From Mytilinidion resinicola (taxonomy: Eukaryota; Ascomycota; Dothideomycetes; Mytilinidiales; Mytilinidiaceae), in assembly GCF_010093595.1 (NCBI RefSeq), contig NW_022985452.1, positions 800,431 through 864,430 on the forward strand: DNA of 64,000 nt. The letters are read 5' to 3'. The notes under the pieces were generated by a model. It was not told the origin of the DNA. It made no database searches and saw only the letters and a program-made list of their open reading frames with translations. Of this stretch, positions 22,303-30,710 are shown piece after piece. Positions within the stretch are counted from its first letter, which is position 1, and each line of letters starts with the position of its first letter. Both the position numbers and the translations under genes were made by a program.

Positions 22303-22406
22303 CCCGTGGCTTTCGCGTAGTGCAAGTTTCTCGTTTCTCGAAATTTGCCCCACTTCCACCTAACTAGTTAGGTGGCCGCCATCTCAGTGCACCGGCCACC
22401 TCAACG
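22303..22406 (+). repeat. Left terminal inverted repeat of the Fot1/pogo element
   Basis: 104 bp, starting CCCGTGGCTTTCGCGTAGTG and ending in CCACCTCAACG. It matches the right repeat inverted with one mismatch that I could see (TTTCTCG against TTCCTCG). It contains the perfect palindrome CACCTAACTAGTTAGGTG. Confidence 0.92.
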
Positions 22407-22427
22407 AATCATGATAATATACATTCA

Positions 22428-24116
22428 CTATTCTACAGCCCTCCTAGGCCCAATCCCGTGCGCCTTGTTGTATTCACGTACAGCCTTCCGAGCGGCTACA
22501 TCCTTAGCCAATTGCTGCCTCTTAATCTTATTAGATGCCCTCTTTTCTAGCCTCTCCAGCTTGTCACGAGCATCACGTAGCTTAGTCAATTCACTATTCT
22601 TCACTGCCTCCCTTCCTTCTTGGGCATACAACACCCCCCCCGTCTGAAGTGACATCCGAGAGTCCTTTTTATTGTCTTCTCTCTTCCTAGCAGCAGCTGT
22701 TTGGCGCTCCAAATCACGATATGCGGCGTTGCTAGCATGTGCAATTGCCATAGATCCGCGCATGTACTTGTAGTAGTATATCTTATGCATCTTATTATTA
22801 GATTTGTTTGCCAGACAGTTGGCCATCTTAGCAAGCATCCTAGCATTGCTTGGTGTCAAAATAGGCGGCGTTGTAGGCACTTCTGATGCTGTAGTGCAGG
22901 TGCAGGTGTTGCCGGTCGGTCAGGTAAAGGAAGCCGTATTTGTAAGATAACAATCTCTAGATTAAATAGAATAAGGTCTAATTTCCTCTATACGCTTATA
23001 ATTATACTATGCTTAAATATTATTATTCTAAAGCAGTGAATTACTTATAGAAACTCCATCTTATTAAAATTTATGCACCCGTTTCTATACACTTAAGCCA
23101 CTTCCTTACTATACTAATGCTTATATAGTTGAAACACTACAATATTAAGCGGCTGGTAGATGTATATTATATAAGGAATTATAGCAAAAAGAATAATATA
23201 ATACTTATTGCAGTACTTAATAAATTGCCTTATAAAATGGCTTATATAGCTATCCAATATTAAGAGCCGATTTTTGCTAAGCTAACGCTTCCTGGAAAAT
23301 AATTTAAAGTGCTTTGCCTACTAGAGAAGCAGTTTATTATTAATATATACAGTGTCGCTCACGCCTACTAAGTAGTTGCCTGGTAGTTCCTCTATAGTAT
23401 TGGTAAGCCATTGCTTTTAGATGGTTTTGCCTGCCAAAAGGATAAGCGGCGGCAGCACCTCTCTATCGCCAGAGATACATTTACTAACTGTGGCTGATTT
23501 GCGGTTGGTATCCTTTGCAGCGGTGATTTAAATGCTCTTGGACGTTGTAATAACCTTTTCCTTCTTACCTATACCTAGGCGCACGCCTGTCTTATTATAG
23601 TTGTACTGGTTTCTTAGTTATATGCTATACAGGCCCACAGTATTATTATAGTCCTTATACCAACGCAATAGTACTTTTAGGTCCTCCGCTGCCTGCCTTT
23701 TAAGGTTCTTAGGATTCTTAGTGCACAGGTTGAATTCCGGGTGCTGCAGGAGGAAGCGGCGTGTCCAATGCTTGCCGCAGAGGGGTATGGCGGCCGGCCA
23801 AAATTAAATTGCACTCCTACTCCAATTCTAATATAGTAGCACGCGTTCCTAATTAATCACGTTGTTTTAGCCAGATCAGAAGGCCCTCTTCCTTATAAGG
23901 ATACAGCAATAGGTTGTGTGGAATGCGTTCATTCCGTGGTGGAAGGCCTCGGGCACGATTTGTGACGCGTGANNNNNNNNNNCGTTCATTCCGTGGTGGA
24001 AGGCCTCGGGCACGATTTGTGACGCGTGAGTATTTGGCGCCATAATGGGCAGCAGCTTTTCGTAGGGAGGGGAATGTATTGTTGTGGAAGGCTGCCAATG
24101 CATCCTGCACGCGCAT
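22428..24116 (-). pseudogene. Fot1/pogo transposase pseudogene
   Basis: The N-terminal fragment (24116 down to the gap) reads MRVQDALAAFHNNTFPSLRK then AAAHYGAKYSRVTNRARG, the psq/CENP-B-type DNA-binding start of pogo transposases. The C-terminal fragment (22880-22428) begins PPILTPSNARMLAKMANCL and continues as a basic helical tail (LERLEKRASNKIKRQQLAKD) typical of the end of Fot1-like proteins. The DDE catalytic core that should lie between them is destroyed: no continuous frame exists in the AT-rich middle. The gene is not functional as sequenced. The 47-base duplication around the gap disturbs the N-terminal part and is probably an assembly effect. Confidence 0.8.
23926..24029. other. Assembly gap with duplicated flanks
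   Basis: Ten N bases (23973-23982) separate two identical 47-base copies (23926-23972 and 23983-24029). The most likely reading is that contig ends overlap and were not merged. A true tandem duplication is possible. Confidence 0.85.
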
Positions 24117-24192
24117 TTCTTCTTATTTGTAGGTCAAATCCATGATGTTGATGGAGCAATCACGGTGTCAAATAATCTATGTACAACTGACG

Positions 24193-24296
24193 CGTTGAGG
24201 TGGCCGGTGCACTGAGATGGCGGCCACCTAACTAGTTAGGTGGAAGTGGGGCAAATTTCGAGGAACGAGAAACTTGCACTACGCGAAAGCCACGGG
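24193..24296 (-). repeat. Right terminal inverted repeat of the Fot1/pogo element
   Basis: 104 bp, the inverted partner of 22303-22406, followed by TA. It holds the same 18-base palindrome. The near identity of the arms contrasts with the heavily mutated interior. Confidence 0.92.
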
Positions 24297-24616
24297 TACA
24301 TCGTCCCTGACTACGCGGATGTCTACGCCCTACTTCCAAGGGCATCGTCCATGACATACAGGTTACGTTCAAGACATCATGCTAGAGCACACGTAGCAGT
24401 ATCACCCGTCTTCCAGTAGCTTCATCAAGCATCACCACAACAAGTCAAGAGCGTGTGTTAGGCAATCTCATATCGACATCCAGCCTTCACCCCAATCGCC
24501 GTGCCACATCCCAGCAGCGCCTAGCTGCCCTATCGCCCGAAAAGCGTCCCCAATTCGTCGTCGAAGCACGCCGAGCATCGATCGAACTTCATGAAATTTC
24601 GCTCATATCGGCCTCC

Positions 24617-24865
24617 TTAAGGCGTCGGAGTCAACAAGACAGCCGCGCAAGCTGCCTGGCAGGAGCCAAAAGCCGTGTTGCAAGCGACGATGGTCGCCGG
24701 AGCCGTCGCGCCCAAAGTAGCACCCCAGGTGAACCCCGCGGCGCTGTAGCAAGCCATAACGAGTCCCGCGCAGCCGGCCTGGCAGACGCCGTACCCGATC
24801 GGGCCGGCGGCGATGGGGATGGTGAAGGTGGTGAGGAGGGCGAGGATGGAGGCACGAAGCTTCAT
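24617..24865 (-). CDS. Small cysteine-rich secreted protein
   Basis: An intronless 82-residue protein. A signal peptide (LRASILALLTTFTIPIAAG) is followed by a compact mature part with CQAGCAG, MACYSAAGFTWG, VACNTAFGSCQAAC and a PTP end. The spacing of six cysteines in two CxxxC units with an intervening hydrophobic Gly/Ala stretch matches a family of short secreted or membrane-inserting proteins common in fungi that, to my knowledge, has no assigned function. The length agrees with that family. It lies 320 bases from the end of the Fot1/pogo element. It is complete, with ATG and stop in one frame. The alternative frames across it are shadows. Confidence 0.82.
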   Translation of the reverse strand: MKLRASILALLTTFTIPIAAGPIGYGVCQAGCAGLVMACYSAAGFTWGATLGATAPATIVACNTAFGSCQAACAAVLLTPTP

Positions 24866-25511
24866 GTCGAAGAAGTGGTAGCGTGTTTGATGCGGTGCTG
24901 CGAATGTGAGACACTATGCAGGTGGTAAAGGAGGGGTAGTCTTACGAGTGGTTGAGTGATGTTTTGCTGTTGGTAGGTACGCTGTCCTGCGAAGTTGGGG
25001 TTTAAGAACATGTCGGGTGTCTGGGACGTGCAACGCCGCTGCGGCGTGGAACTTGTAGGGGCGCGGGTTGCTGTGTGGCACAGACGGACACGTGGAGAAG
25101 GCAGCAGAGTATACCAGTTGCCGATACGCAGGTTGCTTTCACACGTAGACAGCCCTAGAATGACCGGTGAGTAGGTGAAAAATGGAAGGTCCAGGGCCTC
25201 TCTGGCGACTTCGAAGACTAAATAAAACAGTATTCCAACGCCTCGTCATTGAAATCCGTCCACTTGCGTGAGAGCTTCATAGTATTTTCAGCATTCCAAA
25301 TGACAGAGAAGTTCGGTATTTTGGACAGCTAGCAATCTTGCGAGGCTACCTCAGACAGCGCCAATAGGGTGTACGCAGGTTGGAAATGTATCTGCTGCTC
25401 CCGTTTTCTATTAGTTCGTTGGAGCCCCGCAGACAGTGGGAGGAACGTGTATGGATATCTATGGCAAGGCACTGTCGAATGGATTCTCGCACATTTTGTG
25501 CTCTTTCTCAG

Positions 25512-25565
25512 CACGCAGTGGTTTGTCAACACGCAGTGGCTTGTCAACACGCAGTGGCTTGTCCA
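25512..25565 (+). repeat. 18-bp tandem repeat, three copies
   Basis: CACGCAGTGG(T/C)TTGTCAA is repeated three times with one or two base changes. It lies in non-genic sequence. Confidence 0.85.
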
Positions 25566-25685
25566 CACCTTCAATGCGGCCTTGCAATTCTTGTCTCAGT
25601 CCGCTAATGCCGACTACAAGTGTATCCCTCGAGCTTGGCCTTCTAGCAGACATGGGCTCGAGTCTGATGCCAATACTACAGAATC

Positions 25686-26756
25686 TCAACCTTCCATTTC
25701 CTCGTCCTCCTTCTCCACCGCACCCCTCTCTCCCCAGCGCGGGCGGCCGCCAGCTCCCTCCTCAACTCCGCAATGAGGTCGTTCTTTTCCGCCAATTTGG
25801 CTTCGAGGGGGCGGACTCTCTGCTCTATTCAGATTATATCACATAGCAAGCATGCGTTGAATTAGCGGGAGTCGGCAACAATTCCATTCAGCAAGATCAT
25901 TATATTTAGGCCGTTTCAACCCCCTCCATCACCTCCCCCTCCTACTCCCCCTCCTACTCCTCCACCTCCTTCTCCTCCTTCTCTTCTTCCTTCTCCGCCT
26001 TGCCAGCCGGGGCTCGCCCAGCGCCTGCTCCATCCGCATGATGTTCCCGGTGGTAATCTTCTGGCGGGCTATTTAAATAACATGCGTTAGCATTCTATTC
26101 TACACAGTACTAATTCTCCTAACACTAGCAGCTCCCCTAAAGCTCAAAGACAGGTCCAGAAGCTTGAAGAGAAGGCATGCTAACGTAGGTAACCAGCAAA
26201 GAAAAGAGTAACAAAAGACCAACCTCTCTCGCAGCGGCTCGTCTTCTGGACGCGCCCGGAGGCGACTTGATTGCCTAAGAACTACCGGTTAGCAAACTGC
26301 CATTTCAATTTTTTTTTTTTTTTGGTTTCAACAAAGGTAAACTAACCCGCAGGGTCAGCAGCAGCGGCGGCGGTGGCGGCAGGGACTTTGCCCTTCTCGG
26401 CCTGGGTAGCAGCACGTGCGCCGGCCGCAGCAGCAGCGTCTATTATATCTCGTGTTAGCATACTACTAGACTAACTACGACGCCAATACTACGAAGCCAC
26501 TCAGGAATCCATAACACATAGCGTGTAGAACCCCAGAATAGACCTCATAGGCTAGGTCAAGTAGACAGATTAAGTATAGACTAACCGGAGACGAGGGCGA
26601 GGGCGGGGGCCGGCCAGTGTGAGGGCGGCAAGGGTCGCAGGGAGATCGGGTGCGCTGGGAGGGGCGGCCGGGGGGAGAGCTGGCGGCGGTGCGGCAGGTG
26701 GGTACCTCTTGCGAGGCCTCTTTCTCTAAGACCAGAATGAGTTTCATCTTCCAGGC
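25686..26756 (-). CDS. Modular small coiled-coil protein gene A (multi-exon; ends unresolved)
   Basis: I do not recognise a named family. Reading the minus strand, exons fit at about 26756-26584 (Pro/Ala/Arg-rich), 26441-26348 (Ala-rich, AEKGKVPAATAAAAADPA), 26278-26226 (NQVASGRVQKTSR) and 26068-25930 (RQKITTGNIMRMEQALGE), with a further coiled-coil block at 25824-25686. Each of the first three junctions is phase 1 with a G|GTTAG or G|GTTGG donor, so the frame carries through cleanly. The last block reads LEAKLAEKNDLIAELRREL, a heptad pattern, and then needs a one-base frame change to reach KEDEEMEG-stop, the C-terminus shared with gene D at 56 kb. No start ATG is clear. It may be an active gene with an unseen intron or a recently broken copy. 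Confidence 0.42.
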
Positions 26757-27229
26757 AGAAGGAAGCGTGGCAGCGTACGGGCTTGGTGCGGGTGATTCTC
26801 AGACCCGTTCTCCTTCACCTGGGTGATGAACTGGACGGCACGTTTGAGGGCGTGATGGTGGTGCGGCAGTGCGGTGCGTTCGGTCCAAGGAAAGGAAAGA
26901 GAGGAAGCTCGCACGTGGATATATCAAAGATTCGCTAGCGTCGATGGTCACGTGGGATTCAAGACTCGAGAGTGGTGAAGAAAACAGACTACACAGCCAC
27001 CTTCACCGCATTCACCACACAATTAACACTTGAAGGCACTTGCTAAAGTCAAAGGATATACTCGTAATGCTGCTCTAAACCCCCGGGGCTTTTAGGCCTG
27101 GTAACAAACCAGTAATTACAAGAGTGGGGCAAATAGGGATACACAGCGTGCGAGGGGTAAAACAAAATCAGAAGCTCTGTCTTTCTTTACTCACGTGTTC
27201 CCCGTATGAATGAAACGGAACGTCCAGCT

Positions 27230-27400
27230 CTGTGCCTCTGTTAAACATGAAGTGGCAGTCTAACACCGGATGAGGTGGCCTGGAGAGCTATCAGGCTTGG
27301 CAGAACTGTCTTTTTGAAACCTGTGATAACGCACTAGAGGACCTCAAGAAGGGACGGAGGAGTATACACAAGTTCGAGGAGGTTGTACAAGTAGAATGAA
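27230..27400 (+). mobile_element. MITE-3 copy
   Basis: The order CTGTTAAACATGAAGTGGCA, GATGAGGTGGCCTGGAGAGC, TATCAGGCTTGGCAGAACTG, GATAACGCACTAGAGGACCT and a final GTATACACAAG matches the copies at 41980-42310 and 59520-59670. It is non-coding and decayed. Confidence 0.6.
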
Positions 27401-27671
27401 GAGGTGCGGATTGAACAGATGCCTTGCTTCATTCTCGTTCATATTGAATCGGTAGACAGAACGACGCTGATTTCTTCGCGATATTCACCATCATCATCAC
27501 TACTGCGTGACTAAGCCAGCAAAGCGATCTTTTGTCTTCTCGCGCCTGACCTGCTTCTTTTTCCCCTCCATCATACAGACCGATTTGCGAAATTCCATCT
27601 AACCGGCACCACCTCCGCCATCATGTATCAATCTCCTCATGACGCATTGAGGCCGATGCTAAATCTCATAG

Positions 27672-28169
27672 CAGAACCACTCCAACACCCACACCCAGGC
27701 CTGCGCTGCCTCCGCCTCCGCCGCCGCCGACCCGTCTGCTTCCCCGGCCAAGGAGGACGAGAAGGCCGAGCCCGAAGGTTAGTTCTCGCCACCCATTATC
27801 CCGGATCACCTATCCCTCAACGTCCGCTTCAAGGCGTTGAGAATTCTGTGTTACAAGCGACTTCGCCACAATGTATGATTCTGCATTGCGCAAAGCCAGA
27901 TGCTAACGTGTAATCGAATAGAACCATCGCTAGAGGAGAGAGTTGAGAAGCTGGAGGCGGCTGCGAAAGATCTAGCTGCGGAGATTGAGGATATGCGCGC
28001 TCAAATGCCAGACCTCAAGTATTTGGAAGAATGCGTGGAAAAGCTGAAGGCGGAGAAGTTTGGGGGAGACTACGTTCTAAGAAGGCTCCCATACACTAGT
28101 AGCACAGAGTATGGAGATTGCCGTGCTAAGCACCTGGCAGGTTCACTAACTTGCAATTCCATGTTGTGA
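27672..28169 (+). CDS. Modular small coiled-coil protein gene B (5' exon unresolved)
   Basis: Exon 27672-27777 (QNHSNTHTQACAASASAAA then KEDEKAEPE) joins across a 144-nt phase-1 intron (G|GTTAG) to exon 27922-28169. The latter reads EPSLEERVEKLEAAAKDLAA, MRAQMPDLKYLEECVEKLKA and on to a TGA. The second exon is a strong heptad coiled coil. Its LKYLEECVEKL segment is the counterpart of TKYLEDCMEAL in gene C (40.3 kb). The sequence upstream (27530-27671), including a CATACAG acceptor-like site and the CAGAACCACTCCAACACCCA exon start, is homologous to the corresponding part of gene D at 56.4-56.6 kb. No start codon in frame was found, so the first exon is missing from this model. Function is unknown; a dimerising scaffold is all the coil suggests. 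Confidence 0.5.
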
Positions 28170-28261
28170 TATCTCGGCGCTTCGCTTCTCTCGAATGAAA
28201 GCCATCTTAGTCGGAGAGTTTGATGAGGAGGATGTCTTGTCTTTCTTAGTCCACTTAAAAT

Positions 28262-28468
28262 GATAGGTCATAAGTTTAGGATAGACGAAGATACCACTGC
28301 TCGGGCCCCAATCCTGCTCGGTCGATTCTATTGTAAGGAGTGGCCCCACCTAATCGTTGGCCGGTTGGTCAAAAGGCAGCCCGATATCCGCTGCATCAAC
28401 CTTTACATCGTGTTTTGAGTTTCGGTGGCAAATTAGTGTGCATAATAGACTTACGGCCAGTCACCATA
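28262..28468 (+). mobile_element. MITE-1 copy (decayed)
   Basis: Starts ATAGGTCATAAGTTTAGGAT and ends AGACTTACGGCCAGTCACC. It carries the CCACTGCTCGGGCCCCAATC, TCGATTCTATTGTAAGGAGT and CTGCATCAACCTTTACATCG blocks. It is part of a larger duplicated block shared with 30321-30710. Confidence 0.7.
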
Positions 28469-28640
28469 CGAACCCTTCGCACAAAAGAAGCCCTACCGGC
28501 ATCTTCGCTGGGACCTTCACTCGTCCAAAACACTCACGTCAGCACTCCATCAAAATTATTCACCTCTTTACCAACATCACACGTATCCACGGCCATCGCA
28601 GACCAGCGTAATCAGCCACATACACAGTCCGTCTTCCATT
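28469..28640 (+). repeat. Duplicated flank, homologous to 30556-30710
   Basis: The sequence after the MITE (ACGAACCCTTCGCACAAAAG, TCCAAAACACTCACGTCAGC, GGCCATCGCAGACCAGCGTA) aligns with the sequence after the MITE at 30321 (ACGAATACTCCGCGCAAAAA, TTCAAAACACAACCGCGTCA, GGCCATCGCAGTCTAGCCTA). The MITE and its flank therefore moved together. Confidence 0.75.
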
Positions 28641-28805
28641 TCTGTCCCAAAATACCCCGGCTATTCCGCTCAGCCCGAGAGGACATTCGACGCCTCCCGT
28701 GACGCCGCTGTCCGAGGTGGCCCCGCAACTTTATAGCCTTTCTAGAACGATCATATTCAGATCTGAGACAGTGTGTCAGGGCGAGTCCAACAGCGGCAAA
28801 CCAAC

Positions 28806-29290
28806 CTACACAGACTGATAGCGAGTTAGTGGTAGTGCCAGTAGAGTATATTGGTGCATGTCAAGCCACATGCTCGCCACGTGAGATCCACGAGCTTCCG
28901 TCTGCAGCTCGTTTACTTGTCGCTCTAGGAAAGCTGTGTAGGCATGTAGGGCTTCCTCGTTACACTCCTCACTGTATTCCTTCTCATCTTCAGCTTCGTC
29001 CTGTCGTATGCCATCCTCATTGCTTTCTTCCTTATCTTCAACTTCGTCCCGCCGCATAAGTGGTACATCGTCGGCGCTTTGGTGTGTGCTTTTGTCATCG
29101 CTTTGCTGCAATATATAGTCGTTGTCGCCTTGATTGAAGCTCTGATTATCGCGTCGCTGCATTCTGTCATTAGCGTCTTTCTGTCTTATGTGGTCGTCGC
29201 TTTCGTGTGAGCTTTGATTGTCGCGTTCCTGTATTCCCCCGTGGTCACTTTGATGCAAGATTGCACCTTCCAAGGTGCTCTCGAGTTCTG
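28806..29290 (-). CDS. Acidic repeat protein with C-terminal coil (start unresolved)
   Basis: An open minus-strand frame of about 155 residues without an ATG at its head, so an upstream exon is likely. The reading frame stays open back to a TAA near 29327, and an ATCTCAG acceptor-like site lies inside it. The body has loosely repeated units (RDNQSSHESDDHIRQ, RDNQSFNQGDNDYILQ, QSDDKSTHQSADD), then an acidic stretch. The end contains EEALHAYTAFLERQVNELQ, a coil closely resembling the EEALHAGVAFLEGQ units in the tandem repeat at 43 kb. No known domain is recognised. The biased composition and conserved C-terminal motif argue for real coding sequence, though it could be a decayed copy. Confidence 0.4.
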
Positions 29291-29600
29291 TTGGAGATGA
29301 GGCTGAGATAAAGTGTCGTCGTTACCGTTTAAAACGTTGAGGTGGGCGTGTTCCTGCTAGAAGCATGGCAAGACATTCAGCATCCCCTCGTGGGATTGCT
29401 TCCCTCTCAACTCAATAGCGCCCCGCCCTAGAGTAGACTTGCACGCCAGATAGGTAAGTACCGCGATCGTATTGCTATCTCCAAATACTTACGCAGACTA
29501 CTATAGAAATTCAGCATCCCCCCGTGGGAAAGCTTATCTCTCAAATTAACAAAACCCCTCCCGGTACGGAGACACAATTGTACTCCCCTCGGTAGTCCCA

Positions 29601-29801
29601 ATGACTGCGACAAACTGGCGGCTACGATGTCGCATTGTGGCCTTGGAGCATAGCTTGGGAGAGGGGATGTGGCAAAAAATGGCTTTAAGAGAGAAGCTGG
29701 CGAAAGTGGAATGTAGAAGTGCTCTCTATACGGCTTCGTCATTTGTTTTGGGAGTAGCAGTAGAAAAGCGATTAACTAGGGTCCTAAGATCCATTGGGTA
29801 G
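29601..29801 (+). CDS. Possible small coil protein, 66 residues
   Basis: ATG-initiated frame with helical composition (IVALEHSLGEGMWQKMALRE) and a short hydrophobic part (ASSFVLGVAVEK). The N-terminal pattern resembles the coils of neighbouring small genes. Two diverged copies of an ATTCAGCATCCC(C/T)(C/T)CGTGGGA block lie upstream at about 29374 and 29511. The evidence for expression is weak. Confidence 0.22.
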   Translation: MTATNWRLRCRIVALEHSLGEGMWQKMALREKLAKVECRSALYTASSFVLGVAVEKRLTRVLRSIG

Positions 29802-29838
29802 GGAGCAAAAGCGAAGCGACATGACGCTGAAGGTGTTA

Positions 29839-30063
29839 CAGTGCCTTGCCAAAAGTCTGGGCACGGTTGGTTACCACCGTTAGAAGTGCTTCGGCGTATG
29901 CTCAAAGGTTTTAGAAGATGCAAAGTCTCTAAGAGCTTAAATCAGAGAGTTTCCACACGCTAACAGTCGGCCTACCTGCCGCTGTTTGTCGTGCTTCAGC
30001 AGCTCACCATAAATTGGGACAAGATGAGAAAGACGGCGCGCTGAAAGTTGTGTCATAGTACTG
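29839..30063 (+). mobile_element. MITE-2 copy
   Basis: 225 bp flanked by TA on both sides (29837-29838, 30064-30065). The left end is CAGTGCCTTGCCAAAAGTCT and the right end is TGTGTCATAGTACTG. It holds CACCGTTAGAAGTGCTTCGG inside. The ends resemble those of MITE-1 (CAGTACTAGGTCATAAGTCT), so the two families are probably mobilised by the same type of transposase. Confidence 0.8.
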
Positions 30064-30081
30064 TAGCGTAAGAGATTGGCT

Positions 30082-30306
30082 ATGCCCTGCTATAAGTCGA
30101 GGCAAGCTCGCTCACCATCGTTTGAGGTTCTTCAGCGTATTGAAAAAAAAGGACAAGATGGAAGGGCCTAAAGAGCCTAAATTTGAGAGGTTTTATGCGC
30201 TTACGGTCGACCTACTTGGCCACTGTCTGTGGTGCTTCAACACATCATCATAAATCTGGAAGAGATGGAAATACGGCGTGCCCAGATTTGTGTCCTAGGA
30301 CAGTGC
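30082..30306 (+). mobile_element. MITE-2 copy, second in tandem
   Basis: Starts ATGCCCTGCTATAAGTCGAG and ends TTTGTGTCCTAGGACAGTGC. The interior CACCATCGTTTGAGGTTCTT and GGTGCTTCAACACATCATCA blocks align with those of the preceding copy. It is more diverged than its neighbour. Confidence 0.7.
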
Positions 30307-30320
30307 AGGCACTTCTGGAT

Positions 30321-30555
30321 TACCACTAGGCCATAAGTATGAGCACATAGATATTACTGCTTAAGTGCCGCTTTCGCAAGCTAGACACCGCTGTTAGGAA
30401 CACTCCCGTTGCTAGGAAGACGTTTCGTCAAGAGACAGCTCAGAACTCGCTGTAAGAAACTTGACATCGCGCCTAGATTACGGGAATCCCATGGTGGCAC
30501 TCCTAGCAGTGGTAAACCAGTGTGCATAGACGTGTGGCCAGCAAACCAGTCACTA
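30321..30555 (+). mobile_element. MITE-1 copy, part of a three-element cluster
   Basis: Begins TACCACTAGGCCATAAGTAT, ends at about CCAGTCACTATAC, and has AACTTGACATCGCGCCTAGA and CTAGCAGTGGTAAACCAGTG inside. It follows the two MITE-2 copies almost directly and shares its right flank with the copy at 28262. Confidence 0.75.
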
Positions 30556-30710
30556 TACGAATACTCCGCGCAAAAACAGCCCAACGGCACCTCCGCTAGT
30601 TCAAAACACAACCGCGTCAGCATTCAATCAAAACCACTCACCTTTTAACTAACATCATGCGTCCACGCGGCCATCGCAGTCTAGCCTAATCAGAAATATA
30701 CGCAATCAGA

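Larger units (their letters stand above)
22303..24296 (-). mobile_element. Fot1/pogo-type DNA transposon, RIP-like decayed interior
   Basis: A 1,994-bp element bounded by the target-site dinucleotide TA on each side (22301-22302 and 24297-24298) with 104-bp terminal inverted repeats. A transposase relic runs on the minus strand: an N-terminal helix-turn-helix piece near 24116-23985 and a C-terminal piece at 22880-22428. The section between them (about 22940-23700) is strongly AT-rich, with many TATATA and AATA words and stops in all frames, as expected from repeat-induced point mutation. The 10-base N run at 23973-23982 marks an assembly gap. TA duplication plus the pogo-like N-terminus supports the Tc1/mariner superfamily, Fot1/pogo branch. 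Confidence 0.85.

Noticed and set aside
25512..25565. CRISPR-like array
   Set aside because: Three direct 18-base repeats without spacers in a fungal genome form a simple tandem repeat.
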